The notes: a model not told the origin generated them from the letters alone. A stretch of 64,000 nt of DNA from Palsa-965 sp044448685 (GCA_044448685.1 JBIOHC010000005.1:52004-116003); one strand, 5' to 3'. Counted from the first letter of the stretch, positions 26,396 to 35,563 are shown. Translations and numbers: made by a program.

Positions 26396-27528
26396 CAATG
26401 GGGAGTATTGAAATAGGTAATAATATTATTAAAATAGAGGGAAAGGCTGTTTCCTGCCAGGGTGTGATTTGTATCCATTGCCTGCCCATGAAACTGATTA
26501 CCCTTTAATTCCCTGAATTCAACCTTGTTGTTCAAAATCTTACCCTGAATACCCGAACAATAATCCAGGTAATCATTTATGGTATTCAAATAGGTGTTAC
26601 GGGCCGGAGATTCCCCTTCACTGAAAAAAGAAGCTGAGGTTCCCGGTATAACATCCCCTGGGTTCAGCCAAAGGAGTATTCGCTTCACTTTCCCCGTTGA
26701 GATTAGTTCATTCAAGCCCTTCACATTCAGCAGGCATCGGTCACCACCGAGTACATCCAACTCTTCGACACTGATCACACCGGCTCTGATCAGGGCTTCT
26801 GCCACGACGGCACCCTGGCTGTGTGCAATCAGTCTTTTAAAATGGGTACCATTTAGCTCCATTACCATGTTTTTCCCGAATTCAGAATTCAGGTTATACG
26901 TGGCAAGAAAATGATTCGTTTTAAATCCTTCTGTGAGTTCTGTATTGGTTTTCGGTTCCATTGCATCAAAACATTCTCCTTTTCCAAATTCCTGACTCGT
27001 AAATGGGCTCTTTAAAGCTCCGTTTTTTATTTCATTTTCTTCCGAACCGGAATATAATCCTCTGATCAAACCTTCCTGAATAACAGTATGATTAGCCGGG
27101 GACACAACCCTGGCCTTCCTGAAATAGTCTGTTAAAACGGTAAGTTGTTTTTTATAATTTTCCAGATCTGCTTTGATTGTTCTTGTGGTAAGATCCTTAT
27201 TAAACGTATCGATGGAGTCTTTGAGTGATTTTTTTTTATTCCCGAATGAAGCATTCCTGGTTTCACAGGCTATTAACTGAAGTTTGTCTTTTTTTTCCAT
27301 TGAACCGGCACATTCTTCATTGAATACATCCATTTCAGTCTGGAGTTTTTTCCGAGCCTGGGCTAAATGAAACTGTCTTTTGGCAAGATCTTCATTTGTC
27401 ATTTTATCCAGATAAGCAGGTAGCTCCATCGGTTTGAGAACCTTCTGGGCTACAGTTCTGACGGGAAAAATTGCGGATGCAAGGAGCAGTATGGAAATGA
27501 ATGTTATGTTGGCCTTATTCATGAGCAC
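26395..27528 (-). CDS. Secreted alpha/beta-hydrolase-like protein with the shared N-terminal Cys-pair domain
   Basis: 377 residues with a signal peptide (ITFISILLLASAIFPVRTVAQ). Residues about 33-115 hold the domain shared with the downstream neighbour (LPAYLDKM, KKLQTEMDVFNEEC, a second Cys, then SLKDSIDTFNKDL). The second half looks like a lipase or esterase: LIAHSQGAVVAEALI is a nucleophile elbow (a GxSxG relative with H-S-Q-G), followed by an acidic stretch with LDVLGGDRC and a late histidine in AMDTNHTLAGNSL. A Ser-Asp-His triad is therefore possible. Substrate unknown. It is the third gene of a four-gene minus-strand run. Confidence 0.7.
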   Translation of the reverse strand: MLMNKANITFISILLLASAIFPVRTVAQKVLKPMELPAYLDKMTNEDLAKRQFHLAQARKKLQTEMDVFNEECAGSMEKKDKLQLIACETRNASFGNKKKSLKDSIDTFNKDLTTRTIKADLENYKKQLTVLTDYFRKARVVSPANHTVIQEGLIRGLYSGSEENEIKNGALKSPFTSQEFGKGECFDAMEPKTNTELTEGFKTNHFLATYNLNSEFGKNMVMELNGTHFKRLIAHSQGAVVAEALIRAGVISVEELDVLGGDRCLLNVKGLNELISTGKVKRILLWLNPGDVIPGTSASFFSEGESPARNTYLNTINDYLDYCSGIQGKILNNKVEFRELKGNQFHGQAMDTNHTLAGNSLSLYFNNIITYFNTPH

Positions 27529-27564
27529 CGAAGCTATATTTCAGAACACTAATTTCCGGATGAT

Positions 27565-28848
27565 CTATCTGTCTATTTTACGGTATGGTTTCGAAAAGAA
27601 ATTAATTTTCTGAACCATTCCAATTGTAAACAGGGTTCCGGCATGGTTAAAAGGTTTCAGTATAGGATACTCTATCTGGCCTGCATCGGGATAATTCCAT
27701 CCAATTTCAATCACCAGGTTGATCAGATCACTTGGATCTTTTTTGAAGCAATAATTTTGCCTGAAGACAAGCGGGCTTTCTTTGGTGGTGCCAAGCAGAA
27801 AGTCAGGTGTTTCCTGATAGATCATCAGATCAATGGCAATTTTTTTGTAATCCAGTCTTATCCCAGTACCGAGGCGCTGATAGGTATAAACTACTTTTTC
27901 AGAGCCAAAGGCAGTAAAAATGATTCCCGAGCGGGTGTTAGTAAGTCCCATATCAAACAGGAGTTTATATTTTCTGAACCCAAGAAATCCGTTAATTCCA
28001 TATTCTCCGAAAAAATTAGTCGGTAAGATATAGCATGTGCCGTTTACATAGGCCCCCAAGCCAAAATGCCGCGTATATAAAGGATGAAATTCGGCCTTTA
28101 CGTTCAGTATCTGAAGGCCCATCGCAAATCCGTTGGTAGTGTTCGGGGTGTCAGGCTTCAGAACGGTGCCATTATTGGAATAGGCAGGAAAGAATTCTAT
28201 ATGTGTTCCGATCTGAAAATCGAATGCTGCACAGGCACCCCGAAAAAGACAACTTCTGCGGTGTCCGGCAAGCATATTGGCTTTATCCTGGGCAATGATG
28301 TCTGTTTTTTCCTTGTTAAACAGGTTGATTTCCCGTATGAGGGATTCCAGATTCTTGATTCTGGCCTGTACTTCATTAGCTTTATGCTGGTTTGTATTTG
28401 CTAACAGAAATAATTTATAATTTATAACTGCGGTAGAGAGGTAAGGTACGTCCCTCTTAATTCTGCCGCATTGTTCATAGGTTAAAGCGATATTCATATA
28501 AGCTTCCGGCATCCAGGGGGCTGCATCGATTGCATATTCCAGGGTTTTTATAGCTCCGTAATAATCCTCGAGTGTTTTTGCCGATGCAAAAGCTTTTATT
28601 CCGTTTCTTAATTGATAGGTATAGGTAGAGGAAAGCGGGGGAGGTGGGGTGATTCTAAGAGCGAGTCGGATTATCTTTTCTTTCAAAGCGCTTTGGTCCG
28701 ATCCGTAGCGGTAATAATTGTTTTTAGGATACTCCTCCATATATTGTTTGAGAAGATCCCTGTCAGTACCGGTTTGGGAATAGAAGCGGAAACACCCGGA
28801 AAGCAAGAAGGTCAACAAAAGGAAATGACGGATTGAATAAAATTTCAT
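27565..28848 (-). CDS. TPR-containing outer-membrane beta-barrel protein
   Basis: 427 residues. The signal peptide ends near FYSQ; a cysteine lies in FLLSGC, but the lipobox is not convincing. Residues about 75-175 are helical and TPR-like (YYGAIKTLEYAIDAAPWMPEAYMNIALTYEQCG). Residues about 200-420 alternate like a beta barrel (FGLGAYVNGTCYIL, KLLFDMGLTN, RLGTGIRLDYKK), ending with TLFTIGMVQKINFF. The same TPR-then-barrel layout is seen in the gene at 58750. The start is 11 bases after the stop of the upstream gene, and the next gene begins 36 bases later. Function unknown. Confidence 0.75.
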   Translation of the reverse strand: MKFYSIRHFLLLTFLLSGCFRFYSQTGTDRDLLKQYMEEYPKNNYYRYGSDQSALKEKIIRLALRITPPPPLSSTYTYQLRNGIKAFASAKTLEDYYGAIKTLEYAIDAAPWMPEAYMNIALTYEQCGRIKRDVPYLSTAVINYKLFLLANTNQHKANEVQARIKNLESLIREINLFNKEKTDIIAQDKANMLAGHRRSCLFRGACAAFDFQIGTHIEFFPAYSNNGTVLKPDTPNTTNGFAMGLQILNVKAEFHPLYTRHFGLGAYVNGTCYILPTNFFGEYGINGFLGFRKYKLLFDMGLTNTRSGIIFTAFGSEKVVYTYQRLGTGIRLDYKKIAIDLMIYQETPDFLLGTTKESPLVFRQNYCFKKDPSDLINLVIEIGWNYPDAGQIEYPILKPFNHAGTLFTIGMVQKINFFSKPYRKIDR

Positions 28849-28859
28849 GTAGCCTGGTA

Positions 28860-30221
28860 TTACTCTTCGTCCAATGTCTGTTTCGGAAAGTGTGTGTATT
28901 TCATTTCCGTTTTTTCCTTTTCAATTTCTTCTTTGTTAAGCCTTCCCTTTGTAATTATCAGGGTGTTTTTGACTTCATCTGCCTGTTTGGACAGGGAAAC
29001 AGGATCTCCGCTCCCGGATAACTTCTGTGTTTCAATTGTTTTTAACTCCTTTTCAAGCTCTTTTGTTTTGGTTGCGTATTGTTCGATATTTCTTTTGCTG
29101 TTCTGATACGTGGGATCTTTCCCCAGCCTATCCAAATCTATTTTCGCCACAGGCACAGCTGTTACATTGTCCAGATGAAATGCCGGCAATGCAGAAGAGC
29201 CATGATTGAGGTTGTCGAATGGCTCGGAAGCCGAGGCACTACTGATTTCTTCGTTGCCACCGGTACTGACCTTACTTGCATTGACAAGCTGACCTAAAGC
29301 GGTGCCTGAAACAGAGGAAAGATGAAAATGTGAGGCGTTTAATTTAGCTACTACCTCCTGATTATATTTTTCAATATTCTGATTTACCTTATCTATGCCT
29401 GTCACCATTTCTGTATTGGAAGGATCGAGGTCTGCCGATTCAAGATATTTATCCAGAGCTTCCCTGTTCTTGCCCTTTTCAAGAAGTGAATTGGCTTCCG
29501 TATAAATTTCGTGGGATTTCACTTTTTTTGTAAATTCATCTTTCAGCTTTTCGTTCGGAGAGACATCGTTTGCTTCCTGCACTTTTTTGAACGCAGCTTC
29601 AAAATTTCCTTGTTTGGACAAAAGGAGTGCCTGGTTATTAAGTTCAGAGGCAGCATGCTCCCGGTTCTGATTGTTTATTCTTTCATTGGATTCTGAAATA
29701 TCCATAATCCATGGAGTCGCCTGTAATTTAAAGCTCCTGATTTTTAGTTCATTCTCAACCCATTTATCTCTCTTGTTTTTCTCCTCCAGAAGGAGTGCTT
29801 CCACGGCATGTTGCAGATTTTGATTGATATTATAATCTCCCGGCCATAGTCTTCTGGCTTTTTGGTAGTTACGTACAGCCCTTTGATAATGCCCGCTGTT
29901 ATACAGTTTTATTCCCTGGTCATTATAGATATTGGCTTTCGCATGGTTCCTCTGCTCTTTTAAGGCTGCTCTCTGTGCCGGTGACATGCCACCCCCGCCA
30001 CCACCTCCCGAACTTCCGGATGATCCGGAACCATGCCCGCTTGATCCATGCATCCCTCCGCCGAAACCGGTACCTCCGCCTTTATCCCAGTTCACCTGTG
30101 CATGCAATGGAAGGAAGTGAATGAGAACAGTCAGCAAAGGAATGATTCCTTTTCGGCTTAATCTGTTTATATGGGATGCTGTCACTTCCGTTGTATATTG
30201 TGCACTACTAAAGTAACACAA
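28860..30221 (-). CDS. Exported TPR protein with Gly/Ser-rich linker
   Basis: About 440-453 residues. A signal-like segment (RKGIIPLLTVLIHFLPLHAQ) is followed by a low-complexity Gly/Ser/His linker of about 32 residues (HGSGSSGSSGGGGGGG), two sets of TPR repeats (IYNDQGIKLYNSGHYQRAVR near residue 100; AASELNNQALLLSKQGNFEA near 200; YTEANSLLEKGKNREALDKY near 245), then charged helical sequence to the end. The frame opens at TTG 30221; GTG 30185 would put the signal segment closer to the N-terminus, so the start is uncertain. It is the first of four adjacent minus-strand genes encoding exported proteins. No known function. Confidence 0.75.
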   Translation of the reverse strand: MCYFSSAQYTTEVTASHINRLSRKGIIPLLTVLIHFLPLHAQVNWDKGGGTGFGGGMHGSSGHGSGSSGSSGGGGGGGMSPAQRAALKEQRNHAKANIYNDQGIKLYNSGHYQRAVRNYQKARRLWPGDYNINQNLQHAVEALLLEEKNKRDKWVENELKIRSFKLQATPWIMDISESNERINNQNREHAASELNNQALLLSKQGNFEAAFKKVQEANDVSPNEKLKDEFTKKVKSHEIYTEANSLLEKGKNREALDKYLESADLDPSNTEMVTGIDKVNQNIEKYNQEVVAKLNASHFHLSSVSGTALGQLVNASKVSTGGNEEISSASASEPFDNLNHGSSALPAFHLDNVTAVPVAKIDLDRLGKDPTYQNSKRNIEQYATKTKELEKELKTIETQKLSGSGDPVSLSKQADEVKNTLIITKGRLNKEEIEKEKTEMKYTHFPKQTLDEE

Positions 30222-30341
30222 AATTGCTTAAAAATATATGATCAGAGCGGTGTTTTCGGAGCGCAATAGCAGCAGACTCAAAAAGAGGGGCTTTGTGCAT
30301 GCCCGGGTCTAGACAAGGAAGTAGAAGAAGAGTGCGTAACT

Positions 30342-30372
30342 AAACAGTCCCGGCTTGTGACCGGGACTGTTT
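30342..30372 (-). terminator. Terminator of lpdA
   Basis: A 12-bp perfect stem (30342-30353 with 30361-30372) and a 7-base loop, 24 bases beyond the lpdA stop on the minus strand, followed by a T-rich tract. It separates lpdA from the secreted-protein cluster. The remainder of the gap 30222-30395 holds nothing I can name. Confidence 0.8.
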
Positions 30373-30395
30373 CTGCTTAAAAGAAGAGGTAATCT

Positions 30396-31784
30396 TTAAA
30401 GGTGAATCACTTCTCCATAAGCTGCTGCTGCCGCTTCCATAATCGCTTCACTCATAGTAGGGTGAGGGTGTACACTCTTGATGATTTCATGCCCTGTACA
30501 TTCCAGTTTACGGGCCACCACTACTTCGGCAATCATTTCGGTGACATTGGCTCCTATCATATGGGCTCCGAGGAACTCCCCGTATTTAGCATCGAATATA
30601 ACTTTTATGAATCCGTCCTTTGCACCGGCAGCACTGGCTTTTCCGGATGCAGAAAAAGGAAATTTACCTACCTTAATTTCAAAGCCTTTTTCTTTGGCAG
30701 CTTTCTCGGTATAACCGACCGACGCAATTTCAGGTGAGCAATAAGTACAGCCCGGGATATTATTGTAATCGAGGGGTTCAGGATGGTGACCTGCAATTTT
30801 TTCAACACAGATGATGCCTTCCGCAGAAGCTACATGGGCCAGAGCTTGTCCGCCTACACAGTCGCCAATAGCATAATAACCCGGTATATTGGTCTGGTAA
30901 TACGGATTAGTGAGTATTTTGCCTTTGTCGGTCGCAATACCAACTTCCTGTAAACCAATTCCATCAATGTTGGCTTCTATACCAACTGCCGAAAGGACGA
31001 TATCGGCCTGGAGGATTTCTTCTCCCTTCGGGGTCTTCACTTTGACCTTGCATCCGTCACCTGCTGTATCTACCGATTCCACAGAAGAGGATGTCATGAT
31101 TTTGATTCCGGCTTTTTTGAAGGAACGTTCGAGCTGTTTGCTTATCTCTTCATCTTCAACAGGAACAATATTTGGCAGGAACTCTACAACTGTAACCGAA
31201 GTGCCGAGTGTGGAATAGAAATAGGCGAATTCAACGCCTATGGCTCCTGATCCTACGACAACCATTGATTTAGGTTGTTTCGGAAGAACCATAGCTTCGC
31301 GGTAACCGATTACTTTTTTTCCATCCTGTTTAAGGTTAGGAAGCTGGCGGGAGCGTGCTCCAACAGCGAGTAATATGTTTTTGGCCTCAAAAGTGGTTGA
31401 TTTTCCGTCAGCGCTTTTCACTTCCACCTTTTTACCCGGTTTTACCGTTCCGAAACCCTGTATGACATCGATTTTATTTTTCTTTAACAGAAACTGAATG
31501 CCTTTGCTCATTCCATCGGCCACATCCCGTGAACGTTTGACAATAGCCGGGAAGTCAGCTTCTCCGTTATTTACTTTAATTCCATAATCAGCAGCATGTT
31601 TCAGGTATTCAAAAACCTGGGCGCTCTTCAGCAGTGCTTTGGTAGGGATACAACCCCAGTTGAGGCAGATGCCGCCAAGCTCTGCTTTTTCAATCACAGC
31701 AGTCTTGAGTCCAAGCTGGGAAGCCCTTATTGCTGCAACATAGCCTCCGGGGCCGCTGCCAATTACAATCAGATCATAACTCAT
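30396..31784 (-). CDS. lpdA: Dihydrolipoyl dehydrogenase (E3)
   Basis: The flavoenzyme that reoxidises dihydrolipoamide in pyruvate, 2-oxoglutarate and branched-chain dehydrogenase complexes and in glycine cleavage. The 462-residue length is normal. Motifs: FAD fold VIGSGPGGYVAAI at the N-terminus, redox disulfide GGICLNWGCIPTK, NAD fold VVGSGAIGVEFAYFY, FAD-binding YAIGDCVGG, and the C-terminal catalytic His-Glu in SVHPHPTMSEAIMEAA. Its E1 and E2 partners are not in the window. It is followed by a terminator and is probably transcribed alone. Confidence 0.97.
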   Translation of the reverse strand: MSYDLIVIGSGPGGYVAAIRASQLGLKTAVIEKAELGGICLNWGCIPTKALLKSAQVFEYLKHAADYGIKVNNGEADFPAIVKRSRDVADGMSKGIQFLLKKNKIDVIQGFGTVKPGKKVEVKSADGKSTTFEAKNILLAVGARSRQLPNLKQDGKKVIGYREAMVLPKQPKSMVVVGSGAIGVEFAYFYSTLGTSVTVVEFLPNIVPVEDEEISKQLERSFKKAGIKIMTSSSVESVDTAGDGCKVKVKTPKGEEILQADIVLSAVGIEANIDGIGLQEVGIATDKGKILTNPYYQTNIPGYYAIGDCVGGQALAHVASAEGIICVEKIAGHHPEPLDYNNIPGCTYCSPEIASVGYTEKAAKEKGFEIKVGKFPFSASGKASAAGAKDGFIKVIFDAKYGEFLGAHMIGANVTEMIAEVVVARKLECTGHEIIKSVHPHPTMSEAIMEAAAAAYGEVIHL

Positions 31785-31874
31785 ATAATTCCGGTTTTAG
31801 GTGATTTTGCAACAGATGAAAATCCACGCGAATATAAAGAAAATTAGAAATGGGTCTTAATGATCTGCCAGATC

Positions 31875-32390
31875 TTAAATCATCCTCCTGATCGCTTTAA
31901 TGATGCCGCCGAGCAGACTTTTACGGCCCAGAATACCTTTCCATCCGTCAATGACAAGCAATATGCCGGGTATGCAAAAAACAGCATACACAGGGTGTAA
32001 GGGTCCTTTAAAAATATAACCCAGTATCAGCAGAGCTTCCATAAAGCCGGCAAACATCTCCAGTCCGAATACCATTTGCATGATTTGCCCAGGCACAACC
32101 CTCTTTTTAGCCGTTTTATGTATAGTATGCATACTGTTCCAGTCGTAATGGAAGCGGGTGATATCCTCCTTTTTCGTTTTCCAGCTCTGGAACTGATTGT
32201 CATACAAAAGCTTTTTATGCGGGTCGCTCAAAGTTGTATAGGCTTCATTCAGGAGAATGAAAAAGGCATTTGCCTGTTCACTGTTGTTCAGGTCAGGATG
32301 ATACACTTTGGCAAGCTGACGGTAGGCTTTGTGAATACTTTCCAGGTCAGAACCAGGTTCCAGACCCAGAATTTTGTAATAGTCCTGCAT
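31875..32390 (-). CDS. Short J-domain protein with C-terminal membrane segments
   Basis: About 171 residues. A J-domain starts directly at the chosen ATG (MQDYYKILGLEPGSD) and contains the HPD tripeptide (KVYHPDLNNSEQ), which stimulates Hsp70 ATPase activity. There is no Gly/Phe linker and no zinc finger. The C-terminal half carries two hydrophobic stretches (FGLEMFAGFMEALLILGYIF and VYAVFCIPGILLVIDGW) and a basic tail. It probably recruits DnaK to the inner membrane. An in-frame ATG at 32420 is an alternative start, but ATG 32390 matches the usual J-domain start. It is divergent from the gene at 32483. Confidence 0.88.
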   Translation of the reverse strand: MQDYYKILGLEPGSDLESIHKAYRQLAKVYHPDLNNSEQANAFFILLNEAYTTLSDPHKKLLYDNQFQSWKTKKEDITRFHYDWNSMHTIHKTAKKRVVPGQIMQMVFGLEMFAGFMEALLILGYIFKGPLHPVYAVFCIPGILLVIDGWKGILGRKSLLGGIIKAIRRMI

Positions 32391-32482
32391 ACAAGCATGA
32401 AGATAAGGGTTTTTCAGCATAATTTATGAAATTTACACCGGGCCGGCGTCATGCCTGTAATCCCCCTTCTAAATATTCGTTG

Positions 32483-33805
32483 ATGATTCGCCTCTTTTTC
32501 GTATTTCTTTTTATCCTTCTTTGGTTTGGCCCTGCCAGGGCCCAGCAGGTATGGGTTCTGACCGGAAAGGTGGTGAATTCCGAGACAGGGCAGGGGATAG
32601 AAGGAGTGGTTGTGAATGTAAAAGAAGGGAAACAGATCACGCAGAGTACTACGGGAGGGAATTACCTCCTGCGTATAAGCAGGGGGGAAACAAATCTGAT
32701 CGAATTCCGTCTGCTGGGTTTTGAAACTCAGACACACAAGGTGAGCGACGCCTTGAACAGACCGGCTTTATCCGATACCCTGCGCCTGGATATAAGTCTG
32801 AGGGTAAAGCCTATCACCTCAGGCACGGCTGTTATCTATGGAGGTAAAGTTGATACCGTGTTCGGGAATATGAAGTTTTTTGTTGAAGACTTCCAGTTCC
32901 TGCAAGAGCGGATAATTCTCCTCACATTTTCCAGCAGCCTTAAACATGCCCAGATAAAACTGGTGGATGAAAATCAGAAAGTTCTTTCCACTGCCGATGT
33001 GCCAGCCGAAGCAGTTGAACTTTTTAAGGACTTTCAGGGCTATGTGAATGTGATCTGCAAGGAAGATATCTACCGGATCCTTATCCGGAATGAAAAGGTG
33101 ATGCTTGCTTCCTTGCCTGTCAAACAGTTTCAGAGTGAAATTATGCCTTGTGTGGATACCCTGCCGGGACATATCCTTTTTAGTAATTATTACAGGGATT
33201 ATCCGGCCTTTTCCTGGTTTAAATACAGGGTAAATGACTCCAGCGTGCATAAGCTCAAATCGATAAAGGATAAGGATTTGCTTGAAATGTATGAAGAGGA
33301 ATTTGATTTCCTGAAACCGGTAGACCGCCTGGCTGCACGTAAAATGGAACTTAGTTCGGGGGTAGATAAACGTATTATTGCAGCACACATGACAGGATTT
33401 GCCCGGGGAATTCATTATACCCCACTCTATGCGCCCCTTTTTGTAGGGCATGATACTGCCTATCTGTTTGATCATTATACGGATCGTCTGTTCCGTTTCA
33501 ACAACTGGGGGCACCTGCTTGATTCCATCCCTATCAGTTACCACCATCCCAAGGAATGGAAGGAATGGAAACATAAGCTTATTCAGGATCAGGTAAACGG
33601 CAGCATCTATGCTTTGCTCCAGCGAAACGGTTTTTACCTGCTGAAGTTCATTAATCTGCATGATGGCAAGGCTAGTCCCGGATACAGGCTGAAATATCCC
33701 TATGTAAGCCATATCAAAGCAAGAGATGGGTACGTATATTATGTATACCGTCCTTTCGAATCGGGGCAAACCAAATTTCTCTACAGGGAAAAAATAGGGG
33801 AGTAG
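32483..33805 (+). CDS. Exported protein with carboxypeptidase-regulatory-like domain
   Basis: About 440 residues. The start at ATG 32483 gives a good signal peptide (MIRLFFVFLFILLWFGPARA); the ATG at 32426 would add 19 polar residues in front. The mature N-terminus (about 25-110) is a carboxypeptidase-D regulatory-like beta sandwich (VLTGKVVNSETGQGIEGVVV ... LLGFETQTHKV). This is the module found at the front of TonB-dependent receptors, but no plug or barrel follows. The remaining 320 residues, rich in aromatic residues, match no family I recognise and may form a propeller-like fold. Confidence 0.8.
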   Translation: MIRLFFVFLFILLWFGPARAQQVWVLTGKVVNSETGQGIEGVVVNVKEGKQITQSTTGGNYLLRISRGETNLIEFRLLGFETQTHKVSDALNRPALSDTLRLDISLRVKPITSGTAVIYGGKVDTVFGNMKFFVEDFQFLQERIILLTFSSSLKHAQIKLVDENQKVLSTADVPAEAVELFKDFQGYVNVICKEDIYRILIRNEKVMLASLPVKQFQSEIMPCVDTLPGHILFSNYYRDYPAFSWFKYRVNDSSVHKLKSIKDKDLLEMYEEEFDFLKPVDRLAARKMELSSGVDKRIIAAHMTGFARGIHYTPLYAPLFVGHDTAYLFDHYTDRLFRFNNWGHLLDSIPISYHHPKEWKEWKHKLIQDQVNGSIYALLQRNGFYLLKFINLHDGKASPGYRLKYPYVSHIKARDGYVYYVYRPFESGQTKFLYREKIGE

Positions 33806-33852
33806 GAATTCTTACCTCCTTCCTTTCCGGCATTAACATTTGAAAAAATAAG

Positions 33853-33860
33853 TATATTTA
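33853..33860 (+). promoter_or_regulatory. -7 element for phhB-dacB
   Basis: TATATTTA on the plus strand, 20 bases before ATG 33881. The -33 half is not clear. It would drive phhB and the overlapping dacB. Confidence 0.35.
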
Positions 33861-33880
33861 CCAGTATAAAATCCACCCCT

Positions 33881-34123
33881 ATGTCCGACTCCTGGATTGA
33901 AAAGAATAACCGCCTGGAAAAGGAATTTGTGTTTCCCGATTTTATTCATGCCTTTTCTTTTATGACTCAGGTCGCCCTGCTAGCCGAAAAAATGAATCAT
34001 CACCCTGAATGGAGCAACGTGTATAATAAGGTTCGGATTTTACTCTCCACGCATGATGCCGGTAATACGGTTACAGACCGGGACCGTAAGCTGGCACTGG
34101 CCATCGATAAACTGGCAGGATGA
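33881..34123 (+). CDS. phhB: Pterin-4a-carbinolamine dehydratase
   Basis: An 80-residue protein of the PCD/DCoH family, which dehydrates 4a-hydroxytetrahydrobiopterin in tetrahydropterin recycling. The catalytic signature is present: EKMNHHPEWSNVYNKVRILL followed by STHDAGNTVTDRD, with the His-His-Pro core and the later Thr-His-Asp. Bacteroidota often keep this gene with or without phenylalanine hydroxylase; none is here. Its TGA overlaps the ATG of dacB (ATGA), so the two genes are translationally coupled, although no functional link is known. Confidence 0.93.
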   Translation: MSDSWIEKNNRLEKEFVFPDFIHAFSFMTQVALLAEKMNHHPEWSNVYNKVRILLSTHDAGNTVTDRDRKLALAIDKLAG

Positions 34124-35562
34124 AACCACGGATTCAGTTTTGTTTCGTGTTCTTGCTTCTCACCGTTCGGGGATTGTTTGCTCAGGATACCAAGTTGAGT
34201 CCTGTGGAGATCCTGAAAGCAGAAATCTATAAACTTCAGGATGACCCCGATTTTCAGCATGGGGTATGGAGCCTTTGTGTGTTGGATGTGAAAAAGGATT
34301 GTGTGCTTGCCGAGTATAACAGCGGGATAGGTCTTGTTCCCGCCAGTTCGCTCAAAGTGGTAACAACGGGTGCAGCTATTGCGTTGCTGGGGGAAAATTA
34401 CCGGTATGAAACCAAAATTCAGTACGATGGTTTGTATGACAGTATCAACGGAATCCTGTATGGAAACCTCTATATAAAGGGGAGCGGGGACCCTACACTG
34501 GGATCCAAATATTTTCTGAAAGAAAAGGATACCGTATCCACGCTTTGGAAATGGACGCATCTCCTTCAATCCAAAGGCATACGAAAAATAGAAGGCTCTG
34601 TCATTGCCGACCCTATGTTGTTTGATGTGAATACAATTCCGGAAACATGGATCTGGGGAGATATGGGAAATTATTATGGTGCCGGTGCCGGAGGGTTGAA
34701 TTACAGGGATAACCTGTACAGTGTTTATTTTCAAAGCAAGAATGAGGGTGATTCGGTTCAGATTTCAAAAATAGTTCCTGCTATTCCTCATCTCCAGCTT
34801 TATAATTATGTGAGGGCTGCCGGAACAAAAGACAATGCATATATCTATGGCGTACCCTATGATCCTTTTCATTTTGTGACAGGAAGCATTCCTGCCCGGC
34901 GTACAGATTATACAGTGGATGGTGCCATGCCTGATCCTGCCTGGTATTGTGCCTATGAACTGGATTCGGTGATGCGTAAGTCAGGAATTCAGATTCTTGG
35001 AAAGCCACTTTCACTGCGTGAGATACGCCTACTGAACAAGGATGAGAAAAAGCACCGTCAAACCCTCTTTTCTGAATACAGCCCCAGGCTGGGGGATATT
35101 ATATGGTGGACAAACAAAAAAAGTGTCAATCTCTTTGCTGAAAGCATGCTCAAAACCCTTGCGCTGAGGCGTTCAGGAGTAGGTGCAGAAGGTGCAGGAA
35201 CAGATGCTGTTACAGCTTTCTGGACCGGCAAGGGAGTTAACCTGAAAGGATTTTATATGAACGACGGTTGTGGATTGTCGCGGTGGAATTCGATTACAGC
35301 ACGGCAGTTTACTGCCATTCTGCGTGTTGCAACGCGTGATCCGGGTTTTAAATCCTTTTATAAATCCTTCCCTGAATATAACTCCACCATTGTTGCCAAG
35401 GGAGGATATATTACCCGCGTACGGAGTTATACCGGTTATGCCACTAAACGCAATGGTGAGCTGCTGGCTTTTTCCATTATTGCCAATAATTATGATTGTT
35501 CTCCGGTTGATGCCCGTAAGAAATTGGAAAAACTTGTGGATCTGATTGGTCAGCTTAACTGA
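34120..35562 (+). CDS. dacB: D-alanyl-D-alanine carboxypeptidase/endopeptidase (PBP4 type, S13 family)
   Basis: A 480-residue periplasmic peptidoglycan enzyme that trims D-Ala and cuts cross-links. It has a signal peptide (FCFVFLLLTVRGLFAQ), the active-site SxxK in LVPASSLKVVTTG, the SxN motif in KSVNLFAESML and a KxG-type motif in AKGGYITRVRSYTGY. The large inserted domain between SxxK and SxN is typical of S13 peptidases. It overlaps phhB by 4 bases. Its stop is 1 base from the stop of the convergent CPBP protease gene. Confidence 0.95.
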   Translation: MKPRIQFCFVFLLLTVRGLFAQDTKLSPVEILKAEIYKLQDDPDFQHGVWSLCVLDVKKDCVLAEYNSGIGLVPASSLKVVTTGAAIALLGENYRYETKIQYDGLYDSINGILYGNLYIKGSGDPTLGSKYFLKEKDTVSTLWKWTHLLQSKGIRKIEGSVIADPMLFDVNTIPETWIWGDMGNYYGAGAGGLNYRDNLYSVYFQSKNEGDSVQISKIVPAIPHLQLYNYVRAAGTKDNAYIYGVPYDPFHFVTGSIPARRTDYTVDGAMPDPAWYCAYELDSVMRKSGIQILGKPLSLREIRLLNKDEKKHRQTLFSEYSPRLGDIIWWTNKKSVNLFAESMLKTLALRRSGVGAEGAGTDAVTAFWTGKGVNLKGFYMNDGCGLSRWNSITARQFTAILRVATRDPGFKSFYKSFPEYNSTIVAKGGYITRVRSYTGYATKRNGELLAFSIIANNYDCSPVDARKKLEKLVDLIGQLN

Positions 35563-35563
35563 T

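Noticed and set aside
32819..33769. 316-residue minus-strand ORF
   Set aside because: It overlaps almost entirely the exported protein at 32483-33805, which has a signal peptide and a recognisable domain.
33881..35562. phhB-dacB overlap as evidence of a joint pathway
   Set aside because: Pterin recycling and peptidoglycan trimming have no known link; overlap alone only shows co-translation.
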